Source: Bradyrhizobium sp. Arg816 (lineage in GTDB: Bacteria; Pseudomonadota; Alphaproteobacteria; Rhizobiales; Xanthobacteraceae). Taken from it: a stretch of DNA of 64,000 bases. Positions 1 through 8,326 of the stretch are shown here, piece by piece (the stretch's first letter is position 1; each line of letters begins with the position of its first letter). Below the pieces are notes generated by a model. That model did no database searches. It worked only from the letters and a program-made list of their open reading frames with translations, and was not told where the DNA came from. The stretch is taken from positions 248,001 to 312,000 of the forward strand of contig NZ_JAPRAQ010000009.1 in NCBI RefSeq assembly GCF_029989365.1, read 5' to 3'. The position numbers and the translations under genes were made by a program.

Positions 1-874
1 CGGCGGGCTCTGAGGCCGCCCGCATGATCCAGCGCCGGAACGCGGCGAAGTCGCGCTGCTCGGTCTGAAAACTGCGATACAGCAGGTACCAGCGCATGCC
101 CTTAGGAACCGAGAGATCGAACGGCGCGACCAGCCGGCCGGCGGCGAGATCGTCGTCGATATAGGGCCGGATGCCCATGGCGATGCCGAGGCCGTCGGCG
201 GCGGCCTGGAGCGCCTGGCCGTAGAACTGGAATTCCGGTCCGCGCGCGTTGATGCGGGTGAGGTTCGCGGCCTTGAGCCAGATCGGCCAATCCTCCGGCG
301 AATGCGTGACGCGGATCAGGCCCGGCCCTTTGAGGTCGGCGGGCCGCTTCAGGCCGGTGGCGAGGCGAGGCACGCAGACCGGCGTGAGGTCGCCGGCGAA
401 TAGCGGCTCCGCGACCAGGCCGGGCCAGTCGCCGGTGCCGAGCTTGATGCCGCAACTCCAGTCCTCGCCGAATGGGACCTCGGCACCGCCGGTGGTGAAG
501 CGCACCTCGATGTCGGGCTCCTCGCTGCGAAATTCCGACAGCCGCGGGATCAGCCAGCGCATCGCAAAGGTGTGGCCGACACCGATGGTGAGCACGCGGA
601 CGCTGGAGGGAGCCGTCACCTGCGCGGTGAGGCTTGCCAGCGCATCGAAGATCGGCGTCAGCCCGCTTTGATAGGCGCGGCCTGCCTGCGTCAGCACGAG
701 CTTGTTGGCCTTGCGCTCGAACAGCGCGACGCCGAGACGTTCCTCCAGCAGATGCACCATCCGGCTGACGGCCGCCGCCGACACGCTGAGCTCGAGCCCG
801 GCCGCGGCAAAGCTGCCGGTCCGCGCCGCCGCCTCGAATGCCTTGATGCCGTTGAGAAACAGCAACCGCCGCAA
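1..874 (-). CDS. LysR-family transcriptional regulator (3' end cut by window edge)
   Basis: DNA-binding regulator of the LysR family, GcvA-like in layout. The frame is open from position 874 to the left edge (291 codons, no stop). The N-terminus holds the winged helix-turn-helix (FEAAARTGSFAAAGLELSVS, then AAVSRMVHLLEERLGVALFE), followed by a periplasmic-binding-like effector domain. I chose the TTG at 874 because AGGGTAGG lies just upstream and the usual 'LNxIKAFEAAAR' start follows at once; no ATG lies nearby. It is divergent from the TSUP exporter at 1141, the classical LysR-target arrangement, so it may control that gene; this is inference. The effector is unknown. Confidence 0.85.
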   Translation of the reverse strand, partial: MRRLLFLNGIKAFEAAARTGSFAAAGLELSVSAAAVSRMVHLLEERLGVALFERKANKLVLTQAGRAYQSGLTPIFDALASLTAQVTAPSSVRVLTIGVGHTFAMRWLIPRLSEFRSEEPDIEVRFTTGGAEVPFGEDWSCGIKLGTGDWPGLVAEPLFAGDLTPVCVPRLATGLKRPADLKGPGLIRVTHSPEDWPIWLKAANLTRINARGPEFQFYGQALQAAADGLGIAMGIRPYIDDDLAAGRLVAPFDLSVPKGMRWYLLYRSFQTEQRDFAAFRRWIMRAASEPA

Positions 875-957
875 ATGACCTACCCTCAGGAAAGCTGATG
901 CAAGGCCAAGATAACTCAGTTTGCGAAGCCAGGGCAAGCGAGGCACGTTCTTCTTCG

Positions 958-1091
958 CCTCTCCCCGCGTGTGGGGAGAGGCCGACACGCGAAGCGTGCG
1001 GGTGAGGGGGAGTCTCCACGAGTCGAACTGCCGCAGTCCCCGCGGAGACTCCCCCTCACCCCTCCCTCTCCCCGCGGGCGGGGCGAGGGAG
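958..1091. repeat. Palindromic intergenic element between lysR and TSUP genes
   Basis: Several nested inverted repeats fill the divergent intergenic space. Positions 958-981 form a hairpin of the CCTCTCCCC/GGGGAGAGG type. Positions 1000-1016 (GGGTGAGGGGGAGTCTC) pair with 1044-1061. This is the kind of extragenic palindrome scattered through Bradyrhizobium genomes. No promoter could be distinguished inside it. Confidence 0.7.
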
Positions 1092-1140
1092 TGAAACAGC
1101 GTACGTCCCTGACTTGAACCGTGCCCCAGGAGAATCTCTC

Positions 1141-1920
1141 GTGACGCCCATCATGATCGCTGCCCTTGGATTGCTGATGGTCGCCACCGCGTTCCTGTCG
1201 GGGCTGTTCGGCATGGCGGGCGGGCTGATCCTGATCGGCGTGCTGCTGGCGCTGATGCCGTTGCCGACGGCGATGGTGCTGCATGCGATCACGCAGATGG
1301 CCTCGAATGGCTGGCGCGCGTTTCTGTGGCGCGCGCATATCCGCTGGCGGCCGGTCGCGAACTACATGGTCGGCGCTGCCATCGCGCTCGCGGCCTGGTC
1401 GCTCACCCGCTATGTGCCGGACAAGCCGATGGCGCTGCTGCTGCTCGGCATCACCCCGTTCATGGCGCGGCTGCTGCCGTCGAACATCAAGCCGGATCCT
1501 GATAGGCTCTGGCAGGGCACCGTCTATGGTACGATCTGCATGGGCTTGATGCTGATGACCGGCGTGTCGGGACCGCTGCTCGACACCTTCTTTCTCGGCG
1601 GCGATTTCGGCCGGCGCGAGAAGGTTGCGACGAAGGCGATGTGCCAGCTCGTCAGCCATTTCACCAAGCTCGTCTATTTCGGTGGCATCATCGACCAGGC
1701 CGCGAGCCTCGATCCCGTGCTCGCCGGCGTCGCGATCGCAGCCTCGATGCTCGGCACCACGCTGGCGCGGCGCATCCTCGAAGCCATGACCGACCAGCAA
1801 TTCGTGGCCTGGTCGAACAAGCTGATCACCACCATCGCCTGCTACTACGTCGCCTATGGCGGCTGGCTCCTGCTTCGGACCCCGGTGCTGGCGGCCTTCG
1901 ACAAGGGAGGTTTGCAATGA
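1141..1920 (+). CDS. TSUP (TauE/SafE, DUF81) family membrane exporter
   Basis: Inner-membrane permease of the sulfite exporter TauE/SafE family, 259 residues with about seven or eight hydrophobic segments. The N-terminal segment GLLMVATAFLSGLFGMAGGL carries the G-x-G-x-x-G-rich helix typical of TSUP proteins, with a second half-repeat near residue 140 onward. GTG at 1141 is preferred because AGGAG sits about 8 bases upstream; an ATG follows at 1153. Its stop overlaps the ATG of the next small gene (ATGA), so the two are probably translated together. The substrate cannot be told; sulfite, sulfoacetate or other organic anions are known for the family. Confidence 0.85.
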   Translation: MTPIMIAALGLLMVATAFLSGLFGMAGGLILIGVLLALMPLPTAMVLHAITQMASNGWRAFLWRAHIRWRPVANYMVGAAIALAAWSLTRYVPDKPMALLLLGITPFMARLLPSNIKPDPDRLWQGTVYGTICMGLMLMTGVSGPLLDTFFLGGDFGRREKVATKAMCQLVSHFTKLVYFGGIIDQAASLDPVLAGVAIAASMLGTTLARRILEAMTDQQFVAWSNKLITTIACYYVAYGGWLLLRTPVLAAFDKGGLQ

Positions 1921-2147
1921 GCGGCAACGCCGATCCTCTGGTGCTGGACTTCGTCGAATGGGTCGCGCGCGAGCCGCGCGCCTATGCCGAGGTGATCGCG
2001 ACCTGGAAGACCTCGTGCCCGCGCCTCACCATCTGGGAAGACGCCGCCGAGCAGGGCTACGTCACCCGCGAAACGATTGCAGGCGTGGGGCTGATCATCG
2101 CGGTGACGACGGACGGCGAGAGGCTGCTTCGAACGAACGGGCGGTGA
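1917..2147 (+). CDS. Small conserved hypothetical protein, coupled to TSUP exporter
   Basis: A 76-residue soluble protein beginning MSGNADPLVLDFVEWVAR. It has no signal peptide or membrane segment and contains one cysteine and a cluster of acidic residues. The start codon overlaps the stop of the TSUP gene by four bases (ATGA), which argues for translational coupling and a shared role. I do not recognise the family; a DNA-binding or cytosolic partner role is only a guess. Confidence 0.6.
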   Translation: MSGNADPLVLDFVEWVAREPRAYAEVIATWKTSCPRLTIWEDAAEQGYVTRETIAGVGLIIAVTTDGERLLRTNGR

Positions 2148-2169
2148 CACACACCTCCGCCTCGACAAC

Positions 2170-2255
2170 GTCATTGCGAGCGCAAGCGAAGCAATCCAGA
2201 ATGCTTCCGCGGCGGCAGTCTGGATTGCTTCGTCGCAAGAGCTCCTCGCAATGAC
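2170..2255. repeat. Extragenic palindrome, family 1 (copy 1)
   Basis: An imperfect inverted repeat with outer arms GTCATTGCGAG / CTCGCAATGAC and inner arms GAAGCAATCCAGA / TCTGGATTGCTTC. A second copy lies at 15263-15340. It sits between the small TSUP-linked gene and the GST gene and could fold into a long cruciform or RNA hairpin. Confidence 0.85.
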
Positions 2256-2274
2256 GGAGCATGTGGAGGCAGCC

Positions 2275-2973
2275 ATGTCGCTCAAGCTCTTCGAACTCGT
2301 CGGTACCGATGCTTCGCGCCCGTTCAGCCCGTATTGCTGGCGCACGCGAATGGCGCTGGCGCACAAAGGCCTGTCGGCGGAATCGCTGCCCTGGCGCTTC
2401 ACCGAGAAGAGCGCGATTTCGCCGCACGGCTCGGAGAAGGTCCCGGTGCTCCTGCATCATGACAAGCCCGTGATCGATTCCTGGGCGATCGCGACCTATC
2501 TCGAGGACAATTTTCCAGACCAGCCGTCGCTGTTCGGCGGCGACGGCGGCCGCGCCATGGCGCGCATGCTCAACGCCTGGGGCGACATCGCCATCGTCGG
2601 CGGCATCTTCCCGTTGATCATCGCCGACATCCCGAAGAATCTCGCGGAGGTCGATGCGACCTATTTCCGCCAGTCACGCGAGGCGCGCTTTGGCGGTAAA
2701 ACGCTGGAAGACGTGATGGCGAGCCGCGACACCGGCGTGGTCGCGTTCCGCAAATCGCTCGAGGTGATGCGGCAGACCCTGAAGAGGCAGCCCTATATCG
2801 GCGGCAGCGCGCCGAACTATGCCGACTACATCGTGTTCGGCGGTTTTCAGTGGGCGCGCGTGACGAGCCCGTTCAAGCTGCTGGAGAGCGATGATCCCGT
2901 CTATGCCTGGCGCGGGAAGCTGCTCGACGCGTTCGACGGCATGGCGCGGATGTCGCCTGGGCACGCGGTGTAA
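2275..2973 (+). CDS. Glutathione S-transferase family protein
   Basis: A 232-residue cytosolic protein with an N-terminal thioredoxin-like GST domain. The active-site region is SPYCWRTRMAL at about residues 19-29, and the glutathione-contacting KVPVLLHHDKPVIDSWAIA lies near 50-70. An alpha-helical C-terminal domain follows. ATG 2275 has GGAGG six bases upstream; an in-frame ATG at 2251 lies inside the palindrome arm and is less likely. The CxxR-like centre suggests a beta-etherase or stringent-starvation-type GST rather than a Ser/Tyr GST. The substrate is unknown. Confidence 0.8.
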   Translation: MSLKLFELVGTDASRPFSPYCWRTRMALAHKGLSAESLPWRFTEKSAISPHGSEKVPVLLHHDKPVIDSWAIATYLEDNFPDQPSLFGGDGGRAMARMLNAWGDIAIVGGIFPLIIADIPKNLAEVDATYFRQSREARFGGKTLEDVMASRDTGVVAFRKSLEVMRQTLKRQPYIGGSAPNYADYIVFGGFQWARVTSPFKLLESDDPVYAWRGKLLDAFDGMARMSPGHAV

Positions 2974-2978
2974 GCTTT

Positions 2979-3063
2979 GTAGCCCGGATGGAGCGCTAGC
3001 GAAATCCGGGGCCGGTGCCCGCAGAAGGATTCCCGGATTACGCTTGCGCTCCATCCGGGCTAC
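2979..3063. repeat. Extragenic palindrome (GTAGCCCGGATGGAGCG type)
   Basis: Arms GTAGCCCGGATGGAGCG at the left and CGCTCCATCCGGGCTAC at the right enclose a region with ATCCGGGG-type inner pairing. It overlaps the 3' end of the cysteine-rich CWC gene and could end transcripts from both sides. This element class is widespread between convergent genes in Bradyrhizobium-like genomes. Confidence 0.8.
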
Positions 3064-3262
3064 GCACCGCCGCCGCCTTGCGCAGACATTCCCGGCACAA
3101 ACAATCCTCGCCCTTGACCGGCATCGGCAGCCGCGCCGTTTCCTCCGCGCACCAGCAGTTTCCCGAGAGATCGCAGCCGAACTCGGTGCCGCAACGGGAG
3201 CAGGCGAGGCGGCGCGGTTCCGGCAAGGGAAATTCGAAGGGAAATTCTTTCGGATTTGTCAT
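3038..3262 (-). CDS. Cysteine-rich CWC-family small protein
   Basis: A 74-residue protein with seven cysteines: CSRCG, then FGC, CWC, and CLCREC. The spacing matches the small 'cysteine-rich CWC' family and suggests a zinc- or metal-binding knuckle. The start ATG at 3262 follows a purine-rich leader. Its C-terminal end reads into the adjacent palindrome (3038-3063), so the last residues are probably repeat-derived. The function of the family is not established. Confidence 0.7.
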   Translation of the reverse strand: MTNPKEFPFEFPLPEPRRLACSRCGTEFGCDLSGNCWCAEETARLPMPVKGEDCLCRECLRKAAAVRSPDGAQA

Positions 3263-3376
3263 GATTTGCCCAAAGGCTGCGCCGTCATTTTCATGCCGGG
3301 TTCATCTCCCGCTACGGTATATTAGGCGCTGCGCTCAGACTCGGAAAGCGGTTGGCAACGCGCGAAGGACACATCG

Positions 3377-4933
3377 ATGGCCCGCGATTCGCAAGCTGCC
3401 CTCGTCGCGCTCAACCGTTTCGGTTTCGGGGCGCGCGGCGGGGCGTCCGGCGATCTCATCAACGCGGCGTCCGATCCGCGCGGCTTCGTGAAGGCGGAAC
3501 TCGCGCGCCCCAACGGCGTGCTGCTGGAGGCGCCGGGGCTGCAATCGACGCCGCAGCTGGGCCAGGCCGTGTTCGCCTATCAGGACCAGGTCAAGCAGGC
3601 GCGCGAGGCCGCGAAGGCCGCTGCGCCCGCTGAAGGGGCGCAGCAGGCACCGGCCGATCAGAAGCCGGGGCTGCGGCGCAATCTCTCGCTCAATGCGGCC
3701 GCGACCGAGATCGCCGGCCAGATGGCCGAGACCAAGCCCGCCGACAATGCGGCGAAACCGGACGCCATGCAGCCCGGCGCTGCCGCGCCTCCTGCCGCCA
3801 AGCCCGCGCCGCAGCCGCTCAACGTGATCCAGAAAACCTTTCGCGCCGAGGCGCTGGCGCGCTTGCAGCGCGCGACGCTGGTCGAGTGCGGCTTCACCGA
3901 GCGGCTGGTGGTGTTCTGGTCCAACCATTTCTGCATCTCCGCGAGCAAGGGCGAGCTGGCGCGCATATGGGCCGGCGCGTTCGAGCGCGAGGCGATCCGG
4001 CCGCATGTGCTCGGGCGCTTCGCCGACATGCTCAAGGCCGTCGAGCAGCATCCGGCGATGCTGTTCTTCCTCGACAATCAGCAATCGCTCGGGCCGGATT
4101 CGCGCGCCGGGCAGAACCGCAAGCGCGGGCTGAACGAAAATCTCGCGCGCGAGATCATGGAGCTGCATACGCTCGGCGTCGGCGGCGGCTACACGCAGGA
4201 CGACGTCACCTCGCTCGCGCGCATCATCACCGGCTGGACCTTTGCCGGCCGGCAGGGGCAGCTCGGCACGCCGGGCTCTTTCGTGTTCAACGCCAATGCG
4301 CACCAGCCCGGGCCGCAAATGCTGCTCGGCAAGACCTACGGGCCGACCGGCCTTGCGCAGGGCGAGGCCGCGCTCGCCGACATCGCGCGGCATCCCTCGA
4401 CCGCCAATTTCATCGCCGCCAAATTCGTGCGCCATTTCGTCGCCGACGATCCGCCGCCGGCGCTTGTGGCGCGATTGCGCGACGTCTTCGTCAAGACCGA
4501 TGGCGATCTCAAGGCAATGGCTGTTGCGCTGGTCGATTCCGACGAAGCGTGGAAGGCGCCGCTGACCAAGATGCGCTCTCCTTACGACTTCGTGATCGCG
4601 AGCGGCCGGCTGCTCGCGCGCGTGCCGGAAGATCCCGGCGGCTATCTCAGCAATCTGAACCTGCTCGGCCAGCCGCTGTGGTCGCCGGCCGGGCCGAACG
4701 GTTTTCCGGATACCAGCGCGGCCTGGGCCGCACCCGAAGGCATCAAGCTCCGGCTCGACATCGCGGCGCAAATGGGCGCGCGGCTCGGCAACAACATCGA
4801 TCCGCTCGACTTGCTGGAGTTCGCCGCCGCCGATGCGGCCTCGATCGAGACGCGTAAAACCATCGAGCGCGCGGAGTCGCGGCAGCAGGCGCTGGCGCTG
4901 CTGCTGATGTCGCCGGAAATGCAGAGGAGATGA
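3377..4933 (+). CDS. DUF1800 domain protein
   Basis: A 518-residue protein of the DUF1800 family. Family motifs are clear: RLVVFWSNHFCIS near residue 176, then LNENLAREIMELHTLGV near 252 and ITGWTFAG near 285. A proline/alanine-rich linker interrupts the N-terminal third (about residues 70-150). DUF1800 genes are normally paired with a DUF1501 gene, as here, where the next gene starts four bases before this stop. The pair is probably exported and co-folded, with the partner supplying the Tat signal. The biochemical role is unknown. Confidence 0.85.
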   Translation: MARDSQAALVALNRFGFGARGGASGDLINAASDPRGFVKAELARPNGVLLEAPGLQSTPQLGQAVFAYQDQVKQAREAAKAAAPAEGAQQAPADQKPGLRRNLSLNAAATEIAGQMAETKPADNAAKPDAMQPGAAAPPAAKPAPQPLNVIQKTFRAEALARLQRATLVECGFTERLVVFWSNHFCISASKGELARIWAGAFEREAIRPHVLGRFADMLKAVEQHPAMLFFLDNQQSLGPDSRAGQNRKRGLNENLAREIMELHTLGVGGGYTQDDVTSLARIITGWTFAGRQGQLGTPGSFVFNANAHQPGPQMLLGKTYGPTGLAQGEAALADIARHPSTANFIAAKFVRHFVADDPPPALVARLRDVFVKTDGDLKAMAVALVDSDEAWKAPLTKMRSPYDFVIASGRLLARVPEDPGGYLSNLNLLGQPLWSPAGPNGFPDTSAAWAAPEGIKLRLDIAAQMGARLGNNIDPLDLLEFAAADAASIETRKTIERAESRQQALALLLMSPEMQRR

Positions 4934-6153
4934 TGATGATCGACTGCGTCGAGAACCGGCTCCTCACCTCGCGCCGCGGCCTGCTGCTCGGCGGCTCCTC
5001 CTTCGCGGCCTGGGCTTATTTGCCGAAATTCGCGCGCGCGGCCGGCGGGCGCGATCCGCGATTGATCGTGGTGATCCTGCGCGGCGCGCTCGATGGGCTC
5101 TCGACCGTCGCGCCGCTCGGTGACCCAGATTATGCCGGCCTGCACGGCTCGATCGCGCTTGCCGCCGACGGCGCGCATCCGGCGATCATGCTCGATACTT
5201 TCTTCGCGCTGCATCCGGCGATGCCGGAATTCGCGCGCATGTATCGCGACATGCATGCCGCGGTGATCCACGCGGTGGCGACGCCCTATCGCGACCGCTC
5301 GCATTTCGATGGCCAGGACGTGCTCGAAAGCGGCTATGCCGGCCCCGGCCGCGTGCAATCCGGCTGGCTCAATCGCGCGCTCGAAGCGCTGCCGCGCGGC
5401 GAGCGTGTGTCGAGCGGGCTCGCGGTCGGTCCCACCACGCCGCTGGTATTGCGCGGCAATGCGCCGACCGTCGGCTGGGCGCCGGTGGCGCTGCCGCAGG
5501 CCGACGACGACACCGCGATGCGGCTGGTCGATCTCTATCGCCACCGCGATCCCGCGCTGGCCTCCGCGCTGTCGCAAGGTCTCCAGCTCGACAAGGTCGC
5601 CAGCGGCGACGACATGAAGCCGAAGGGCGGCAACCAGGTCGCGCAGATGCGGCAGATCGCGCGTGGCGCCGCAAAACTGATGGCGGCCGACGACGGCCCG
5701 CGCATCGCCGCGCTCGCCTTCGACGGCTGGGATACGCATGCCAATGAAGGCGGCCCGGTCGGGCGTCTGGCCTTCCTGCTCGGCGGCCTCGACGGCGCGC
5801 TCGCCGAATTCGAAAGCGGCCTCGGCGAGCGCTGGCGCGACACCGCAATCGTCGTCGCCACCGAGTTCGGCCGCACCGCGCGCATCAACGGCACCGACGG
5901 CACCGATCACGGCACGGGAACGATCGCGCTGCTCGCCGGCGGCGCGGTGAAGGGCGGCCGCGTCATCTCCGACTGGCCCGGCCTCAAGCTCGCGAACTTG
6001 TATGAGGGACGCGACCTCAAGCCCACCACGGATTTGCGCTCGGTAATCAAGGGCGTGCTGCAGGGTCAGTTCGGCCTGTCCGATCGCGTGCTGGCGGAGA
6101 CGGTGTTCCCGGACAGCGCCAGCGCGAGACCGATGAAGGGATTGGTGGCGTAA
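4930..6153 (+). CDS. DUF1501 domain protein with Tat signal
   Basis: A 407-residue DUF1501 protein. The N-terminus carries a twin-arginine signal (SRRGLLLGGSSF) and a short hydrophobic run ending near FARAAGG, so it should cross the inner membrane folded. Later motifs include VVILRGALDGLS and FDGWDTHANEGG, and VVATEFGRTARING, typical of this sulfatase/alkaline-phosphatase-like family. Three consecutive ATG codons (4930, 4933, 4936) overlap the upstream stop, so the precise start is uncertain by two codons. It forms an operon with the DUF1800 gene. Confidence 0.85.
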   Translation: MMMIDCVENRLLTSRRGLLLGGSSFAAWAYLPKFARAAGGRDPRLIVVILRGALDGLSTVAPLGDPDYAGLHGSIALAADGAHPAIMLDTFFALHPAMPEFARMYRDMHAAVIHAVATPYRDRSHFDGQDVLESGYAGPGRVQSGWLNRALEALPRGERVSSGLAVGPTTPLVLRGNAPTVGWAPVALPQADDDTAMRLVDLYRHRDPALASALSQGLQLDKVASGDDMKPKGGNQVAQMRQIARGAAKLMAADDGPRIAALAFDGWDTHANEGGPVGRLAFLLGGLDGALAEFESGLGERWRDTAIVVATEFGRTARINGTDGTDHGTGTIALLAGGAVKGGRVISDWPGLKLANLYEGRDLKPTTDLRSVIKGVLQGQFGLSDRVLAETVFPDSASARPMKGLVA

Positions 6154-6239
6154 TAGCAGCCACCGGCATTCCCGGCCCGCGCCTTGCGGTACGTCTCGGA
6201 ATGACGACATGATGAGCCGAGCATCAGGAGATCACCCGC

Positions 6240-6563
6240 ATGTACATCGCCATGAACCGCTTCCGCGTCACCAAGGGCTCTGAAACCGCTTTCGAACAGG
6301 TCTGGCTCTCGCGCGACACGTTTCTCGACGGGGTGCCTGGCTTCGTCGAGTTTCATCTGCTGCGCGGCCCCGAGCTCGAGGACCACACGCTCTATGCCTC
6401 GCACACGATCTGGGCGAACCATGCCGCATTCGAGGCGTGGACCAAGTCGGAGGCGTTTCGCGCGGCGCATCAGCGCGCTGGCGATAACAAGCCGCTTTAT
6501 CTCGGCCATCCCCAGTTCGAAGGCTTTGAGGTGATGCAGACGGTGGGACGCGGCGCGAAGTAA
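6240..6563 (+). CDS. Antibiotic biosynthesis monooxygenase (ABM) / heme-degrading-like protein
   Basis: A 107-residue dimeric alpha-beta barrel (ferredoxin-like) protein. MYIAMNRFRVTKGSETAFEQVW and the later hydrophobic strand FHLLRG and W-N-H-x-AFE segment are typical of ABM and IsdG-like enzymes. A clear CAGGAG lies ahead of ATG 6240. Such proteins oxidise small aromatic or haem substrates without a cofactor, or act as sensors. The substrate is not evident. It stands alone between DUF1501 and a convergent aldo/keto reductase. Confidence 0.75.
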   Translation: MYIAMNRFRVTKGSETAFEQVWLSRDTFLDGVPGFVEFHLLRGPELEDHTLYASHTIWANHAAFEAWTKSEAFRAAHQRAGDNKPLYLGHPQFEGFEVMQTVGRGAK

Positions 6564-6581
6564 CGCGCCGCGCTTCAAACA

Positions 6582-7523
6582 TCAGCCCTGGGTGATCTTG
6601 TCGATCTGCGCCATCTCATCGGCGCTGAGCTTCCACGCGATTGCCTTGACGTTCTGCTCGATCTGCTCGACGCGGGTGGCGCCTGCGATGACGCTCGAGA
6701 CCTGCGGGCGGCCGGCGAGCCAGGAGAAGGCGAGCTCGAGCATCGAGTGTCCGCGCGCTTGCGCAAAGGCCTGCAGTTTCTCGACGATCGCCTCGTTGCG
6801 CGGGGTAACGTAGCGGTCGCGCAGTCGCGGAGTTTGGCCGAAGCGGGTGTCGCCGGGTGCGGACTCGCCCTTCCTGTATTTGCCGGTCAGAAGTCCGCTC
6901 GCGAGCGGGAAGAACGGCAACAGGCCGAGCTTGTATTCCGTTGCTGCCGGCAACAGGTCCTTCTCGATGTCGCGCACGACCAGGGAATATTCGTCCTGGC
7001 AGGAGACGAAGCGGCTGACATTCATCGCGCGCGCGACGTACTCCGCTTCCGCAATCCGCCACGCCGGAAAGTTCGAATTGCCGATGTAGCGGACCTTGCC
7101 CTGGCGGACGAGATCGTCGAGCGCGCGAAGACTCTCCTCGATCGGCGTCAGCGGGTCGTAATCGTGCTGCTGGTAGAGATCGATGTAATCGGTCTTCAGC
7201 CGCTTCAGGCTCGCGTCCACGGCCTCCATGATGTAGCGGCGCGAGGCGCCCTGCTTGGTTCCGTCCTCCGCCATCGGCTTGGAATATTTCGTCGCCAGCA
7301 CGATGTCCTTGCGGCGATCGCCCAGCACGGCGCCGAGCACGTTTTCCGAGCCGCCCATGTTCGAATAGATGTCGGCGGTGTCGAACAGCGTGATGCCGAG
7401 ATCGAGCGCGCGGTGGATCACCTTGCGCGAGGCCTCGAGGTCGATGCGCTGGCCGAAATTATTGCAGCCGAGCCCGACCGCGGACACGCGGAGGCCGGAG
7501 GCGCCGAGATTACGAATTTCCAT
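6582..7523 (-). CDS. Aldo/keto reductase
   Basis: NADPH-dependent oxidoreductase of the AKR superfamily, 313 residues, (beta/alpha)8 barrel. The catalytic residues are visible: Asp and Tyr in DTADIYSN, Lys in LATKYSKP and His in LYQQHDYD. The NADP-binding end carries SSVIAGATRVEQIEQN. ATG 7523 follows AGGATCT; a longer frame to 7583 lacks family similarity in its first 20 residues. It is close to the YajO/Tas-type reductases of broad carbonyl specificity. Confidence 0.9.
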   Translation of the reverse strand: MEIRNLGASGLRVSAVGLGCNNFGQRIDLEASRKVIHRALDLGITLFDTADIYSNMGGSENVLGAVLGDRRKDIVLATKYSKPMAEDGTKQGASRRYIMEAVDASLKRLKTDYIDLYQQHDYDPLTPIEESLRALDDLVRQGKVRYIGNSNFPAWRIAEAEYVARAMNVSRFVSCQDEYSLVVRDIEKDLLPAATEYKLGLLPFFPLASGLLTGKYRKGESAPGDTRFGQTPRLRDRYVTPRNEAIVEKLQAFAQARGHSMLELAFSWLAGRPQVSSVIAGATRVEQIEQNVKAIAWKLSADEMAQIDKITQG

Positions 7524-7783
7524 GGGAGATCCTGTCAGAGATGAGCAGGGGCGCATTGTGACCGCGGCGGCCGCGACCGGCAAGCTGCCCGCCGCGCTGC
7601 TGCCATGCTGACAGAGCGGACAAAAAAATGCGGCCCCTGTCAGACGCGGCGACTGACGGGGACCGCTTTGGGGCGCTTGATCGGTGACGGGGGGCCTGAT
7701 CAGACGCAGGTGCAGCGTAGTCCCGCTATGTTACGCGCGGGTGACAGGCAGAGTTATCCACAGGGGCTCCGCGGGCGCCGCGA

Positions 7784-8239
7784 TCAGAAGATCTTGCGAT
7801 AGACGATGAAGCCGGAGCGCTCGGCGACCTTGTCGTACAGGCTCTGCGCCGTGACGTTGGTCTCGTGCGTCTGCCAGTAGACCCGCGGGGACCCCGCGAG
7901 CTTTGCGCGCTCGTAGACGCCGTGGATCAGCGCCGAGGCGACGCCCTTGCCGCGCGCGGCCTCCAGCGTGAACAGGTCCTGCAAATAGCAGGACGGCTCG
8001 ATCGCGGTGGTGCTGCGATGGAACAGGTAGTGCGTCAGCCCGAGCAGGCGCCCGTGGCTCTCGGCGACCAGCCCATGCACCGGCTCATAGCCATCGAAGA
8101 AGCGCTGCCACGTCATCCGCGTGATTTCGGGCGCCAGCGCGGTCGGGCCGGAGCGGCCGTAGAAAGCGTTATAGCCATCCCACAACGGCAGCCATTGATC
8201 GTAGTCCTGCTTCGTGATGGAGCGAATGGTGAGCGACAT
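7784..8239 (-). CDS. GNAT-family N-acetyltransferase
   Basis: A 151-residue acetyltransferase. The acetyl-CoA-binding motif A is LEAARGKGVASALIHGVYE near residues 95-115, preceded by the beta4 strand LQDLFT. The C-terminal NVTAQSLYDKVAERSGF is motif B. It starts at ATG 8239. The acceptor is unknown; the closest look is to small-molecule or aminoglycoside-like GNATs, without firm assignment. Confidence 0.85.
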   Translation of the reverse strand: MSLTIRSITKQDYDQWLPLWDGYNAFYGRSGPTALAPEITRMTWQRFFDGYEPVHGLVAESHGRLLGLTHYLFHRSTTAIEPSCYLQDLFTLEAARGKGVASALIHGVYERAKLAGSPRVYWQTHETNVTAQSLYDKVAERSGFIVYRKIF

Positions 8240-8326
8240 GTGAGTATCCGCGATCTCGGAGGACGCAAGGCGATGAAGCGTCCTTCATACGTGATGATCG
8301 CACCGCCGATCAATCGCGCCGTCGCA

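Noticed and set aside
3335..6210. Two long minus-strand frames (478 and 522 codons)
   Set aside because: Both are antisense to the DUF1800 and DUF1501 genes, which have clear motifs and a Tat signal.
7754..7762. A perfect DnaA box TTATCCACA
   Set aside because: It is a single site, with no cluster, no A/T-rich unwinding stretch and no dnaA or gyr genes near, so chance is the best explanation.
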